Shown here one piece after another: positions 1 through 11,333 of a DNA stretch of 64,000 nt. Within the stretch, counting starts at the first letter, position 1, and every line of letters begins with the position of its first letter. Position numbers and translations under genes: made by a program. A model generated the notes under the pieces. The model was not told where the DNA came from and ran no database searches. It saw nothing but the letters and a program-made list of their open reading frames with translations. The stretch covers positions 2,170,001 to 2,234,000 of the forward strand of contig OZ287694.1 in the NCBI GenBank assembly GCA_965649825.1. Direction: 5' to 3'. The DNA is from Penicillus capitatus (Eukaryota > Chlorophyta).

Positions 1-2960
1 GCCCAGGCTGTGCACGACGGATGTCAGTGCATTGTCCTTTCGGATCGTCTGGTGGCGGACATGGACAGTGACAAGGTATGTTCGTTCGCTGCCTCCTGTC
101 GAAGGAACGGAGGACGAAGCTGCGGTGCAGGTACCTATTCCGGCACTGATCGCGACGGGCGCCGTTCACCAGCACTTGATCAAGACGAAGCTGAGAGTAG
201 AGACGTCGATCGTGGTGGACACCGCCCAGTGTCTGACAACCCACCAAGTGGCCCTGCTCATCGGGTGACCTCTCCCCCTGTCACCCGTATCTGTTCATAC
301 GGGCTGGGTGTTGCAGGTATGGAGCGCATGCTGTCTGTCCCTATCTCGGATTCGAGAGCGCTCGTCAGTGGAGACTATCATCCAGGACGGTGGCGCTGGT
401 GAAGTCCGGTCGAGTTCCGGACGTTTCGATCGAAGACACACAGAAGAACTATCACTTGGCGTTGAAGAAGGGACTGTTGAAGATTCTGTCCAAGATGGGC
501 ATCTCGCTTCTGAGCTGCTACCACGGCGCCCAGATCTTCGAGATCTATGGACTGGATCGAGACGTGGTGGACGTGGCGTTCACTGGATCCGTCTCCAGAA
601 TCGGCGGCATGAATTTTGGAGATCTGCAGCGCGAGGCGGAGGCCCTCTGGATCAAAGGCTTCCCAGACGTCGAGATGAAGAAGCTGGAGGACTACGGTTT
701 CATCCAAGCCAAGAAACGCGGCGAATACCACGCAAACAACGGCGTCATGGCTAAGCTGCTGCACACGGCGATCGGTCTCGGCAACTCAGGTGGGTGACCC
801 ATTGGATCCTGCGCAGCTGTGCCCCTCACTGTCGAGTGTCTAGGCGAGAAGAAACTAGAGGCGTTCGATGCTTACCTGCAGCATTTCGACGAGAGTCCGG
901 TGTCAACGCTGCGAGACTGTCTGGAATTCACGACGCATATCCAGCCGGTGCCGATCGATGAGGTCGAGTCGATTGCTTCGATCATGAGGCGTTTCTGCAC
1001 GGGCGGTATGTCACTGGGTGCCATTTCCCGTGAGACCCACGAGACAATCGCCATCGCGATGAACCGCATCGGCGGCAAATCCAATTCGGGAGAGGGCGGA
1101 GAGGATCCCGTCCGGTGGAAGATTTTGAAAGATACAGAGAACGGCGGCTCTGATCTGTTGCCGCACTTGAACGGACTGCAGGATGGAGATACGGCGACGT
1201 CTGCTATCAAACAAGTGGCATCCGGTCGCTTCGGCGTGACGCCTCAGTTTCTGGTCAATGCAGATCAGCTGGAGATCAAGATCGCCCAGGGGGCAAAGCC
1301 TGGAGAGGGAGGACAGTTGCCAGGCAAGAAAGTCTCTCCCTACATCGCCAATCTGCGTCGATCCAAGCCAGGCGTGCCGCTCATTTCGCCGCCACCTCAT
1401 CACGATATCTACTCGATCGAAGACCTGGCGCAGCTCATCTACGACTTGCATATGGTCAATGCCCGTGCCAAGGTTTCGGTGAAGCTTGTCGCTGAGGCTG
1501 GTATCGGAACGGTCTCCTGTGGAGTGGCCAAGGCGAATGCAGACGTCATTCAGGTGTCTGGCCACGATGGCGGCACAGGCGCATCACCTATTAGCTCGAT
1601 TAAACACGCAGGGGGTCCCGTGGAGATGGGTCTGGCAGAGGTGCATCAGAGCTTAGCCGCCAGCGAGCTGCGCGATCGTGTGGTCTTGCGTGTGGATGGG
1701 GGTATCCGTACGGGGAGAGACGTGTTGATGATGGCGGCGATGGGCGCCGATGAATACGGGTTCGGAACGGTGGCCATGATCGCGACCGGCTGTATTATGG
1801 CCCGAGTGTGTCACACGAACAACTGCCCCGTCGGCGTGGCGACGCAGCGAGAAGATCTGAGAGCGCGTTTTCCTGGAGTGCCAGCCGACCTGGTGAACTT
1901 CTTCGAGTTCGTGGCCGAGGAGGTTCGGGCAGGTCTGGCGTCGTTGGGGCTGAGATCGCTGGACGAGCTGATCGGCAGGACAGAATTTATCCGACAGAGA
2001 GATGTCAGTTTGGCCAAGACCACCCATCTTGATCTCTCATTCTTAACCAAAGACGCCGGCGCCGTCGGCCGTTCGTCTGAGAGAATCGCCCAGCCGACGC
2101 ACAGCAACGGCGTCGATTTGCTGGACGATCGTATTCTGGACAATCCCGATGTGCAGAACTGCATCCAGAACCAGACAAAGTGTGAGAAGGAGTATGAGAT
2201 TGTGAATACGGATCGAGCTGCGCTGGGTCGTGTCGGCGGCGCCATTTCGAAACGTTATGGCGACGACGGCTTCGAAGGCACCCTGTCGTTGCGTCTCTTT
2301 GGCTCGGCGGGACAGTCCTTTGGCTGTTTTATTGTCTCAGGGATGAAGATTCGTCTGGAGGGCGAGGCCAATGACTACGTGGGCAAGGGTATGGCTGGCG
2401 GCGAGATGACGATCGTTCCGCCGCCACAGCTGCCCATCAAACCCGAGAAGGCATCGATTGTGGGCAATACCTGTCTCTACGGCGCCACTGGCGGAACGCT
2501 CTTCGTTAACGGCCGCGCCGGCGAGCGCTTTGCCGTTCGCAATTCCCGTGCCGATGCCGTGGTGGAAGGCACCGGAGATCATTGCTGTGAGTACATGACT
2601 GGCGGCTGTGTCGTCGTTTTGGGAACGGTTGGGCGCAACGTTGCTGCGGGGATGACAGGGGGACTGGGGTACTTCTACGATGAGATCGGGGATTTCCCCG
2701 ACAAAGTCAACAGCGAGATCGTGGCGATGCAACGTGTGGTGACCGATGCCGGAGAGCAGCAGCTCCGGACATTGCTGGAGGCGCACGTGGCCGAGACGAA
2801 CTCTTCCAAAGGCAAACGGCTTTTGGCAGATTGGGATCAGGAGCTCAAAAAATTCTGGCAACTGGTGCCGCCGTCCGAGACGTCCACGCCGCAGGCCAAC
2901 GCCGTCGTCGAGGGCAACGTCGTCTCCCAAGACGCATCCCGACCCCTCGTGCGTCCCTGA
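1..2960 (+). CDS. GLSF/GLU: Ferredoxin-dependent glutamate synthase (Fd-GOGAT), C-terminal part, 5' partial
   Basis: Makes two glutamates from glutamine and 2-oxoglutarate with reduced ferredoxin; acts in the plastid in plants and algae. The reading frame enters open at base 1, so the N-terminal amidotransferase domain lies outside the window. Exons are 1-75, 131-264, 317-789 and 844-2960, with GT-AG introns of about 50 nt. About 930 residues are present: the end of the central domain, the FMN-binding synthase domain, and the GXGXG beta-helix domain. Visible landmarks are the flavin/substrate stretch [22 protein letters not shown], and the 3Fe-4S cysteines in [18 protein letters not shown]. 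The C-terminus ending in FWQLVPPSE is typical of the ferredoxin-type enzyme rather than the NADH type. It converges on the HCF164-like gene, with 149 bp between stops. Identification is firm; plastid location is inferred from the family. Confidence 0.95.
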
Positions 2961-3109
2961 AGAGAAGATGTATCAGAGGCCTTTCTCTTTTGACGGCCCC
3001 TCCTGCCGATCCAGGCGATGGGCGATTTTTTTTGTCGGATCCTAAATTCTTGTGAGGATACAGAAAATGCATTTTTGAAAATCGAGTGTTCGTGCCAAAG
3101 ACGTCGCCG

Positions 3110-3920
3110 TCAGGGTCCGTGATCGCGTGGCATAGCGGAGCCGGACATCGTCGTGGGTGCCGTTTTCAAGCTAGACGTCTCGAACTGCACTTGCTTGAAG
3201 GGCAGCGGCGTCTTGTCCGTCAGCGCCTTCAGATCCGCTGTCCTTTCAACGTCCCATCAACACAAGTGTGATCATGATGTGACAGGTGTGACCTTCTAAG
3301 ATGCGCCGTGGTAGACGACCGACGGCGGTGCCCTGGACGCTCTGTGAGGCATCGAGGAAGACAAAGTGTGGAATGCCGTCCACACCGTACTGCAGCATCT
3401 CGGGGGCCCATTTGCCGTTCTCGACGTTGAGAGCGACGTAATTGATCTGATCTCGAAAGGCCTCTTCGATCTCGACCGTATCTGGCAACATCTCTCGGCA
3501 CACCTCACACCTATACCATCATCATTAGCGTCATCCAATGCGATGCGATCGACTTTCATACCAGTTGGCGTAGAATTCGACGACGGTCGGTTTGCCGTTG
3601 CTCTGTGCTAGGTCGTAGGGGACGGCCTGTGCTTCGAGATCGGAGAAGGTCGGTCCGCCAGTCAACACACGCGTGAAGAGAAAGAGACCGACGCCGAGTC
3701 CGACAGCGCCGCTGGCGAGGAGTCCATTCGGTGGACGGTCGTCGGGCTGCACGGATTCTTGGGTCAGTTGCGGCGGCGGTGGCGGCGCGAGGGTCGTCGG
3801 GTCGACCGCGTCATCCTCAGCGATACAACGCCGACGCCAACGATGGGAGGCAATTCGCTGCGGCTGCGTCCGCGTGCTTGCGCTAAGCGTGCAGAAGGGT
3901 CGCCTCAGCGCAAACGTCAT
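3110..3920 (-). CDS. HCF164: HCF164/TxlA-like membrane-anchored thioredoxin (plastid)
   Basis: Thylakoid thiol-disulfide protein of the HCF164 family, which passes reducing equivalents to the lumen for cytochrome b6f assembly. Three exons, 3920-3562, 3510-3293 and 3237-3110, join in frame to 234 residues (the plant protein is about 260). The active site WCEVC is formed across the first splice junction (TG|G TGT GAG GTG TGC). Downstream are VEGIPHF-like [12 protein letters not shown] and GRLPRRILE, as in the family. Residues 1-45 are basic and Ser/Thr/Arg-rich, which fits a transit peptide. A hydrophobic segment near residues 66-86 ([17 protein letters not shown]) should be the membrane anchor. 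The start is the only ATG in the open frame; an extra 5' exon for a signal peptide, as in complex plastids, cannot be excluded. The start lies 74 bp from the tRNA gene. Confidence 0.9.
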
Positions 3921-3993
3921 AGGACAGTCGTGGGCCGAAGGTCACAGAATCGTTCAGGATCGAGGCAATAAGGACAAAAAAATCGATCGGTGT

Positions 3994-4064
3994 TGCGTCG
4001 ACCGGGAATCGAACCCGGGTTACCACCGTGGCAGGGTGAAGTCATACCCCTAGACCATCGACGC
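3994..4064 (-). tRNA. tRNA-Gly (anticodon GCC)
   Basis: Read on the minus strand, the 71 nt fold as a cloverleaf. The acceptor is GCGTCGA paired with TCGACGC, followed by discriminator A. The D-arm contains GGTCTAGGGGTATGA. The anticodon stem TCACC pairs with GGTGG around loop CTGCCAC (anticodon GCC), and the T-arm has GGGTTCGATTCCC. There is no intron and no encoded CCA. It sits between two protein genes, 74 bp from the HCF164-like start and 161 bp from the CK2 start. Confidence 0.95.
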
Positions 4065-4224
4065 GACGACTGTCCAGCGACGAAGATGGAAGAGATGGCC
4101 GAATGGCGTCCATGATGTGACGTGGTCGTCGTCTGAGCTGCCGTTGCGATTGTTGCGTCTTTGTTGTCTATTCCTCGCGTCGCGTTACTTTGCCGCCACC
4201 CGTCGTTTCCAAACAGTCAGCGTC

Positions 4225-5619
4225 ATGGCACGGCGTTTTCCCAAGGCGGTGCGGGATGAAGAGGCACTCGTCAGCGAAGCTCGCGTATACAACGATATCA
4301 ACGTCAACAGACCGACTGAGTACTCGGACTACGAAAACGCCGAACCTCAATGGGGGTAAGTGGGTCGGTCGCATCGGACGGCCCATATCCAAACGTCACA
4401 TCACGCGTGTAGCTCCTTGGACGGCTACTTCATTTCGTGCCGCATTGGCCAAGGGCGCTATGGCGAAGTCTATGAGGGATATGATAAGTCCCGTCGCCTC
4501 TGTATCATCAAACTCCTGAAACCGGTCAAACTCAAAAAGGCACGGCACCCAGTTGTCTGCCAGTCAAAGTGTGACCGGACGTTTGGTTGGAGGATTAGAT
4601 CCGTCGGGAGATTAAGGTCTTGCAGAATCTGCAAGGAGGTCCCAACATCGTCGGCCTCCACGATGTGGTGTGCGATCCGGAGACACGGACACCCATTCTG
4701 ATCATGGAGCATTTAACGAATTTTGATCATCGTTTCCTCTATCCACGTCTGACGGATTGGGAAGTGCGATATTACATGTTCCAACTACTCAAGGCGCTGG
4801 ACTACTGCCACTCGCAAGGCATCATGCATCGTGATGTGAAGCCACATAACATCGTCATTGACCACGATCGTCGCGAACTGAGACTCATCGACTGGGGTCT
4901 AGCAGAATTTTATTTCCCAGGTCGTGTGGCGGCGCGAGACGTGGCGGCGCGAGACGTCACATCAAGGAGAGGTGTGAGATGTGACGTGTAGGGAAAGAAT
5001 ATAATGTACGTGTGGCATCGCGCCATTTCAAAGGACCGGAGCTTCTGGTGGATCTCATGGACTACGATTACGCATTGGATCTCTGGGGCGTCGGATGCAT
5101 CTTGGCCGGTAGTGCTGTCGGAAGTGTGAGATGTCTGACGGAATGTGTGCGAATCGTCCTAGGTATTATCTTCCGCAAAGATCCATTTTTTAACGGCGTC
5201 GACAATGTGGATCAGCTTGTCAAAATCGCCAAGGTGCGGTCACACATCGGCCGCCCTAAAAGAGTGAGAAACGTCGACGTAGGTCATGGGCACGGATGAA
5301 CTCTATGTCTATCTGCTGAAGTACGGGATCACACTGGACGCTGAATTTCGTAAAGTACTGGGACGCCGAAAGCGCCGCCCGTGGTCCAAGTTCGTCACCG
5401 AAAGAAACGAACACCTCGTCAGCGAAGAATCGATCGACCTCGTTGATAAACTCCTGAAATATGATCATCAAGAACGACTGACAGCCAAAGAAGCTATGGC
5501 CCATTCGTACTTTGACACTGTACGTACACACCCTCCTACCTTCCTTGGCTGGACGCCCCTGTCGTGTTGTGTGACCGCTGATGTGACAGGTTCGTATCTT
5601 TGAAGCATCAAAGTCCTGA
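4225..5619 (+). CDS. CK2A: Casein kinase 2 catalytic subunit alpha
   Basis: Acidophilic Ser/Thr kinase. Seven exons give 344 residues: 4225-4355, 4413-4539, 4599-4920, 4992-5108, 5163-5233, 5283-5519, 5590-5619. Family landmarks in order are the glycine loop [11 protein letters not shown], the CK2 basic stretch ending in [18 protein letters not shown], the catalytic loop [23 protein letters not shown] with the CK2-type DWG in place of [17 protein letters not shown], and [21 protein letters not shown] 4225 gives the usual short N-terminus. The second intron (4540-4598) starts with GC instead of GT; removing it restores the expected KKIRREIK junction. The third intron contains a perfect 10-bp inverted repeat. 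The length and intact motifs indicate a functional gene. Confidence 0.95.
4540..4598 (+). other. GC-AG intron in CK2 alpha
   Basis: The exon before ends ...CTCAAAAAG and the next begins ATCCGTCGG; the 59 nt between start with GCACGG and end with GATTAG. No GT donor nearby restores the conserved kinase sequence, so this is read as a GC-AG intron. Confidence 0.8.
4954..4987 (+). repeat. Perfect inverted repeat inside a CK2 intron
   Basis: ACGTCACATC at 4954-4963 and GATGTGACGT at 4978-4987 are exact reverse complements separated by 14 nt, just before the TAG acceptor of the third CK2 intron (4921-4991). The same decamer recurs in other introns and flanks of this window. Confidence 0.9.
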
Positions 5620-6594
5620 GGGGAAGCTGTATGTACGTGCGGTTGAAGATAGGCGTGTGCAGAATAAGACGTATGGCCATCTGTTCTTTTTGTGTTGTAT
5701 GAACACATCACGAGTAACGACTTCTGAAGTTCTTTCACTAAAGAGAGAAACACTCGCTTCTGTTCATATCTATCGAGATCACACGACGAAGTACCCACCA
5801 CCCAGCACCACCACAATCACTAGCCCTTAATTGTCCACATTCCATGGATTGCTCGATCACGCATCAGGATGATGATACATCATCACGACGATTCGATCGT
5901 ACAGCGATCGATCGATCGATCGATCGATTCGGGGAACATACAGAAGTTTTTTTTTCGCGCTTTGCTCATAAAGTGCTGTGCAATTCGGGGGATACGATGA
6001 AATTTACGTCTTATTAGAGAAACATCATCCTGGTATAGGACTGCGTCGAACAGGATGCGATGGGGATGGGTCGTCATCGTTGAAAAATGAAGAAGACCGT
6101 TTGGTCGGTCAGTCGGTCGGTCGGTATCATCCACAATCAAATCTTATCCGTCCTGGATGACATTTCTGAGGGCGCTCTCGACCGGAGAGGGAGATCCATC
6201 CACTCAGATCTTGAAAAATTCAAACAAACAAAGAAGAAGGGATTCTCAATTGACATCAACCGCCGATCGATCATCACCCCCAAAATAGACTTGAATATGT
6301 GTTCAGCGTTTCTGTGTGCCCACCAGCGCGACAGTACATGCGTCTTCTCAATGCGGCGGCGCATCATCGGACCAAAACTACAATTGAGATGTCTTTATAT
6401 TAATGAACGGACAGATAGGCAGATAGGCAGATGGAAAAGAGGCATCGGAAATAAAAGCAAAGAACCGCCCGCGATCTTCAGGTATGCAAAGACGGACCTG
6501 ATCTTGCCGTTTGGTATAGAATGATGAAAAATCACACAGACAGGTCGTCATCGTTGTTGCTGTTGGTCATGCTGTGCGTCGTGATGTGACGTCT
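5620..6594. other. Gene-free stretch with simple repeats
   Basis: About 975 bp between the CK2 stop and the stop of the next minus-strand gene, more AT-rich than its surroundings. I see no supported coding exon. It holds a GATC tetranucleotide tract (about 5906-5928), GGTCGGTC-type runs near 6100-6125, and GATAGGCA-type runs near 6411-6432. The 3' UTRs of both neighbours must lie here. A copy of the GATGTGACGT decamer is at 6583-6592. Confidence 0.7.
5906..5928. repeat. (GATC)n microsatellite
   Basis: Nearly six consecutive GATC units, a self-complementary tetranucleotide repeat, in the gene-free stretch after CK2. Confidence 0.9.
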
Positions 6595-8006
6595 TCATCC
6601 GCTCGTCTTGGCCAACGGCAATTCGAACATCTGTGAACTCCACCGGATCACCGTATCCCGTAGCCGACTCAGCAGCACATCGTGACGGTCCATCCGCGTC
6701 GTTCCTTTGGCTGTTAGTAGCCAGTTCTGTAGTTTGCTGAGGCTCTCCATAAGACGATAGCAATCTTCGCGGCAGTAGACGGAGTGTTCCACTTCCAGAC
6801 CCACAAGTTTGTGTATCAGCTTCAGGAACCATTTTTCAGCTGAGTGGGCAAAACGCTGCCCGAGGGCGAGAATGTAATTCGGATCAAATCGCGTGGCGGC
6901 GGCGTCGGAGGCGAGACACGATGGAATGGCAGACAGGGATTTTTTTCCGCTTCGCTCTTCGCTCGAGCGACTCCGCTGATGCGCCCGAACTGGCAGCGGC
7001 GCGTCTCTCGATGCTCTCGGCGGCGACGATGGCCTCGACGGGACTTTCTTCTCCGATGTTCGCGAGAACGGCTGGCGGCGGACGATCTTGGATCGTCGTA
7101 TCGGCGCCGTCTCCGGATACTCGGTCTGCAGATTCTTGTACAGATCGATATACTTGTCGATTCCCACGTCCCAATCGGACCCGTGTGTATCCATGAGGCC
7201 CTTCAGGTGATCAAACTCGGCGGCGAAGCCAAGAACCTTCTCCGCTTCGATCACCTCTTCCAACGCCTGCTTGGCGCATTCGACGGCCTTCTCCCAGCGA
7301 TCGTACGCCGCCCGCTGCACTTCTATGATACAGGCTTCCTCTTCGTCCACGTGTGCGGCCTCTTCGGGCGCCGGCAGGCGGCGGAAGGTGGCGCATTTGG
7401 CGTCCAGTACACGGATGGTCTTGCCGTAGTCTTCGGATCGAGATTTGAGGACCCGTTGTCTGGCGCGCGATGTCGAGAGGAGTTTCTTCACGTCGTGCTT
7501 CACCTGCGACGTTCTCTTCGATTTCACCGTTGCCGAATCGGGCGCTCCCCTCACACGTGATCGTATCCCCGTTAACCGGCCATTGCTCTCATGCGTCGTC
7601 GTCGTTGTCGTCGCTGTCCATCCACGACGTGAACCACGAAGGTCACTCTTTTCGGTCACACTCTTTTTGTTCCGTTTGCTTCGTGGTTGATTATTGCGTC
7701 GTCTGGAGAGAGAGGATACGATTTTGGTATCGGGCTTCTGACGGCAGAAATCTTTTGTCGGGAATTCCCACGCGATGCTGGGCGTCTCGCATTTGCGTGG
7801 CGGGTCAGCGAGGGGCTCCTGTCCCACAGACGACGGCGACATCGGCTGCTCGTCGACGGAGTTCACTTCGGAAACGATGCTTAAGTCTCGACCCGACGAC
7901 ATAAGGGCGTCGCGGACGGAAACGGACGTCGCTTGACCCCAAGTGCGACGCGAACGACGCGGTGTTGGTTCAAAACCCATTTCGCAGACTGCATAGCACG
8001 AACGCA
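6595..8006 (-). CDS. Unrecognised basic protein with a central coiled-coil segment
   Basis: One uninterrupted frame of about 470 residues from ATG 8006. The frame stays open upstream to about 8100 without another ATG, so a 5' exon is possible. The N-terminal 200 residues are Ser/Arg/Lys-rich and look disordered. A helical, Glu/Ala-rich segment follows (around EEEACIIEVQRAAYDRWEKA, then AKQALEEVIEAEKVLGFAAEF), consistent with a coiled coil. A second basic linker leads to a C-terminal helical region. No catalytic motif is visible and I do not recognise the family. The neighbouring RING gene lies upstream on the same strand, 433 bp away. Confidence 0.6.
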
Positions 8007-8439
8007 TAGAAGCGGCCGCGTTTACGACGGAAAATGAGTGTACCGACTTCGACCTATGCGCTTCACGAAGGAGAGATTTTGTTGTCGTTTGAACGCGTGG
8101 CACTTTGCGATGATACGGCTTTGCGGTTGTCGACCTTCACGTCCTCCACTCAGGATAGCGAATGCGACACGCGGGTACAGTTGTAGATATGACGTTGTAC
8201 CCACCACACGCAGCGCTAGAGGCGGGACGACTATGACGTGGATGGATCAAACGGTACGCGACGCTCGTGGACGGCACCTCTCGACGAGGCCTTGCGAAAG
8301 CAGACAGGGTTTGTCGCGTCGACGTGGCGGCGGCGGTGGCGGCGGACCCGTGGCAAAAGACGAAACAAGCCGTACATAGCTGTCGCGACAAAACGGTTGA
8401 GCACTGATAAGGATCTATCTATGGTCCACTGCTTGTGTT
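8007..8439. other. Intergenic stretch, nothing assigned
   Basis: 433 bp between two minus-strand genes. It contains a short CGGCGG-type run near 8325-8345. It is presumably the promoter of the coiled-coil gene and the 3' UTR of the RING gene. No coding exon is supported. Confidence 0.6.
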
Positions 8440-10926
8440 CTAGTAGATCCTGGAGATGAGTCTTTCGGCCGGCTTTCGACAGATGGGGCAACGTCTCGGT
8501 AGTTTTGCGTAGATCTGCCTGGCGCACTCTTCACAGGCGCAGATATGGACCCTACACACAAACAGCCACGCATCAAGGCCACACGTCTGAGGCGTCGCTA
8601 GCAGGCAGCCTACGTTTCGCCGTGGCAGAAGCCCGAAGTCTGAGGCTTCTCCAGACAGACAATGCACGGGATGCTTCGGTTAATGAACTACAGACAGAGC
8701 AAAGCGTGAGAAACGTCACATCATAGCCGCCAGAGGACGACATCTTCATTAGGTGCCGCGGTATCGCTGTTCTCCGACGCCTCGTTCGGTGCGGCGTTTT
8801 TCGTTCGAAGGGCTTGGATGTCTTGCAGCACGCTCTCGCTCGAGACTTCTTCGTTTTCCCCCTTCGGTCGGACGATCATGACATTGCCAGATGTCAACCC
8901 ACTCTACATCACACCGATTGCCCTCACGCGATCCGTCACATCACCGCCCGTCACATCTTTCATCGTTTTCTGAAAGGCCGTGATCTCTCGGATCTGTTTG
9001 GAATGATCCTCCACAAAGAAGAGACACTCCGTCATACACAGCCGATCATCCAAGTGGCAGATGTCGTCGTAGCAGATAAAACAAAGCTTCGATTCCCGAC
9101 TGACCAGCACGCTTCCGATGTACTCGATCTTCTTCTTTGCGGGATCCAGCAGGACACAGAAGAGAATCGCTGCGTGATTGTGTAGCGGCGGCAGAGATCT
9201 GCCCGAATCCTGTTCTAAATAAAGAGTGAGAGTGAAATAATCATCGCGTTCTCTGTAGACACAGAGATCGCCAAGCTGAAAGTCCAATCTGGACAAATTG
9301 GCCAAACAGGCCGCTCCAGCAAAAATACCGTCCTTCTCTACGGCGCAGAGCCACGCTCGGGTGCGCGTTGCATCGAAACCCGAATCGTTTAGAATCTATA
9401 AAAAAGTGTGAGATGTGTGAGAGCTGGGGTAAAGGACACGCCTGTTGCTCGAGGGTCTTGACCGACTCCTGCATCGACATCGTGTACATTCGCGTCCGCA
9501 TGATCCTCAGGATGTCGGCGGCGCCGTCTCTCTTCAGTCGCTCTTTGATCCATCGATCCGTGATCACCTCGATCGACACGCGATAGGCCTCAAAGGCGAA
9601 CATCCGGGCGATGAACTCGGGCTTCGATTTTGGCAGAGAAAGACGAAATCCAATCGTCAACCATCCATTCTTCTGATAGTCTGCCCTCTCCAATCGATCA
9701 AAGGAGAACGGCAGGTACAAGCTCTGAAGGCAGTAATGCTTGAGGTGACCTTTCCAGCCTAGAGTCCACACGCGTGTGGTTTCGATGCCAGCCAAGGGGA
9801 TGGATGCATCACGGGCACCAGGAGGAAGGTATCACTCCTGCTCGGCGGCGCCATCCCCCGAGAAAAAGCCGAAAGCGTGCGACGGCGAGCTTACTCTTGA
9901 GCACACTCTTCTCCGGGATGTTACTGTTGAAGGCAATGGCGCCGATCTCTGCGTAAACGGGCTCCGATTCGGACGTGAAGCACAGATCGAGTGTCAAATC
10001 ATGTCCTGTCCTCTCCAGCAATCGAAGATCCCTAACCAACGACACCTTCACGCGATCGACCGAGCAGCGATCCCGTACCAGAGCTTGCCATTGAAGGTGA
10101 ACATCCGTGAGAGCGCCAGGGCGCTGCAGAGCCAGTAGAGCTTCTTGAGCCGCCACTGTGGCAGAGGCATAAAGGTATCGGTAAGGAAGCGACGGGGAAG
10201 TTACGGTGCAGTAGGCCACGGGGCCGTTGCGACAGATGACGAACTGTTCGTTACGTGTCGATCGCAATCGCATATCAAATCGGAAAGTCAGGCATCCATA
10301 CTGCAGACACTGATATTCGCCCTGATCGTCGGTCAGGTCACTCTTCTGAAAAGACCCATCGTACTGGCAGCCCTGTTCCAGATGCAGCGACCCTTCTGGC
10401 AAGACCACATCCATCTCCCAAGGCAGCACGGGGTGGGAGCCCTCTTACCGTCCCGTACAGGATGATGCGTTTTCGATAGAAGAGTGACCGTCCAGCAGCA
10501 TCGAGGCGTCGGTAGTGGCACGTAATCACGGAGAGCGAGCGAGGCGACCAGGTTGCCGTTTCGTGTCAGTCGAGCACGGGCAAACCTGGACCGTTGGCAG
10601 ATGCGATGGTCTTGGGTGGCTGGACAGGGAGGGATGTACCATGTGTAGCCGAGGAATGGAAAATCGGATGTCATGAACGCCGCCTCCGGTCGCTTCATCA
10701 ATTCCTCGTCGATGTGCAACTGGCTCCACGCACGTGCATCGATATCTCCACGCGGTTAAGGGGCGCATCTCACTTCGCAGTAGCCCTGTGGGACATCGTC
10801 TTCCCACGTTCGGACTTTGTACGCCACGCCGTTCCACGTTCCGGGCTCTGAAGGCAGCGAGGCGGGAGTGAAGAAGGCAAGGGTGGATGGCTCACGTTCC
10901 GAACTCGTGATGGCAGCGACGGCCAT
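8440..10926 (-). CDS. Large protein with C-terminal MDM2-type RING finger (probable E3 ubiquitin ligase)
   Basis: A multi-exon minus-strand gene ending in a RING: PCIVCLEKPQTSGFCHG, then ETVHICACEECARQIY, then RRCPICRKP. The C-x2-C...C-H-G-x-T-x-H-x3-C-x2-C...C-P-x-C spacing is that of MDM2/IAP-type RINGs, which recruit E2 enzymes. The last exons join at introns of about 50-60 nt; two of them carry GATGTGACG. Upstream exons (about 10926-8900) encode some 600 residues I do not recognise, including a short MORN-like stretch (GSLHLEQGCQYDGSFQKSD). One intron (9441-9396) appears to start with GC. The intron near 9895-9757 is longer, about 135 nt, and is my least certain junction. ATG 10926 is a choice; the frame is open further upstream. 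Ubiquitin-ligase activity is inferred from the RING alone. Confidence 0.7.
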
Positions 10927-11333
10927 GTTGTCGATGGCGGCGAGAATTCGGAGCGGTGGTGGGGGCGGTGCCACGCGAGGGTCTGTCGCTGGTTTCCGTG
11001 GCGTTCTCAGAATCGCGTTATCCGAAATCCGCCCGCGAATTTCAGTCCTGGACGAATATCGAAGGCGACCGTTGATTCGGACGCAACGGCCGTGATGCGA
11101 ATGTCGACGACGACGACGACCATGCCACCGCACCCTTCGACCGACCAGCCAAGACCACCACCCATTGCGGTTTGCCCCAACGCTGCGCGAGACGGCGACA
11201 TGACGCGCGGCACCGTCGCAGCGCGACACGCGCGACGCCGGGCGAACTGAGTGCCGCCGTTGTTGGATCATCAAGTGGATGGATTGCATGTATGCATGGA
11301 AGATTCCTCGTTGACGTTGTTTCTCTTCAGAGT
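10927..11333. other. Divergent intergenic region between the RING gene and dynein
   Basis: About 407 bp between two divergent genes. GC-rich, with a (GAC)n-like run at 11103-11120. TTCTCTTCAG just before the chosen dynein ATG could be a splice acceptor, so an upstream dynein exon may lie here. No TATA box recognised. Confidence 0.5.

Noticed and set aside
4117-4224. N-terminal extension of CK2 starting at GTG
   Set aside because: No ATG; ATG 4225 gives the length and N-terminus usual for the family.
5906-5928. CRISPR-like or regulatory array
   Set aside because: A plain tetranucleotide microsatellite with no spacers.
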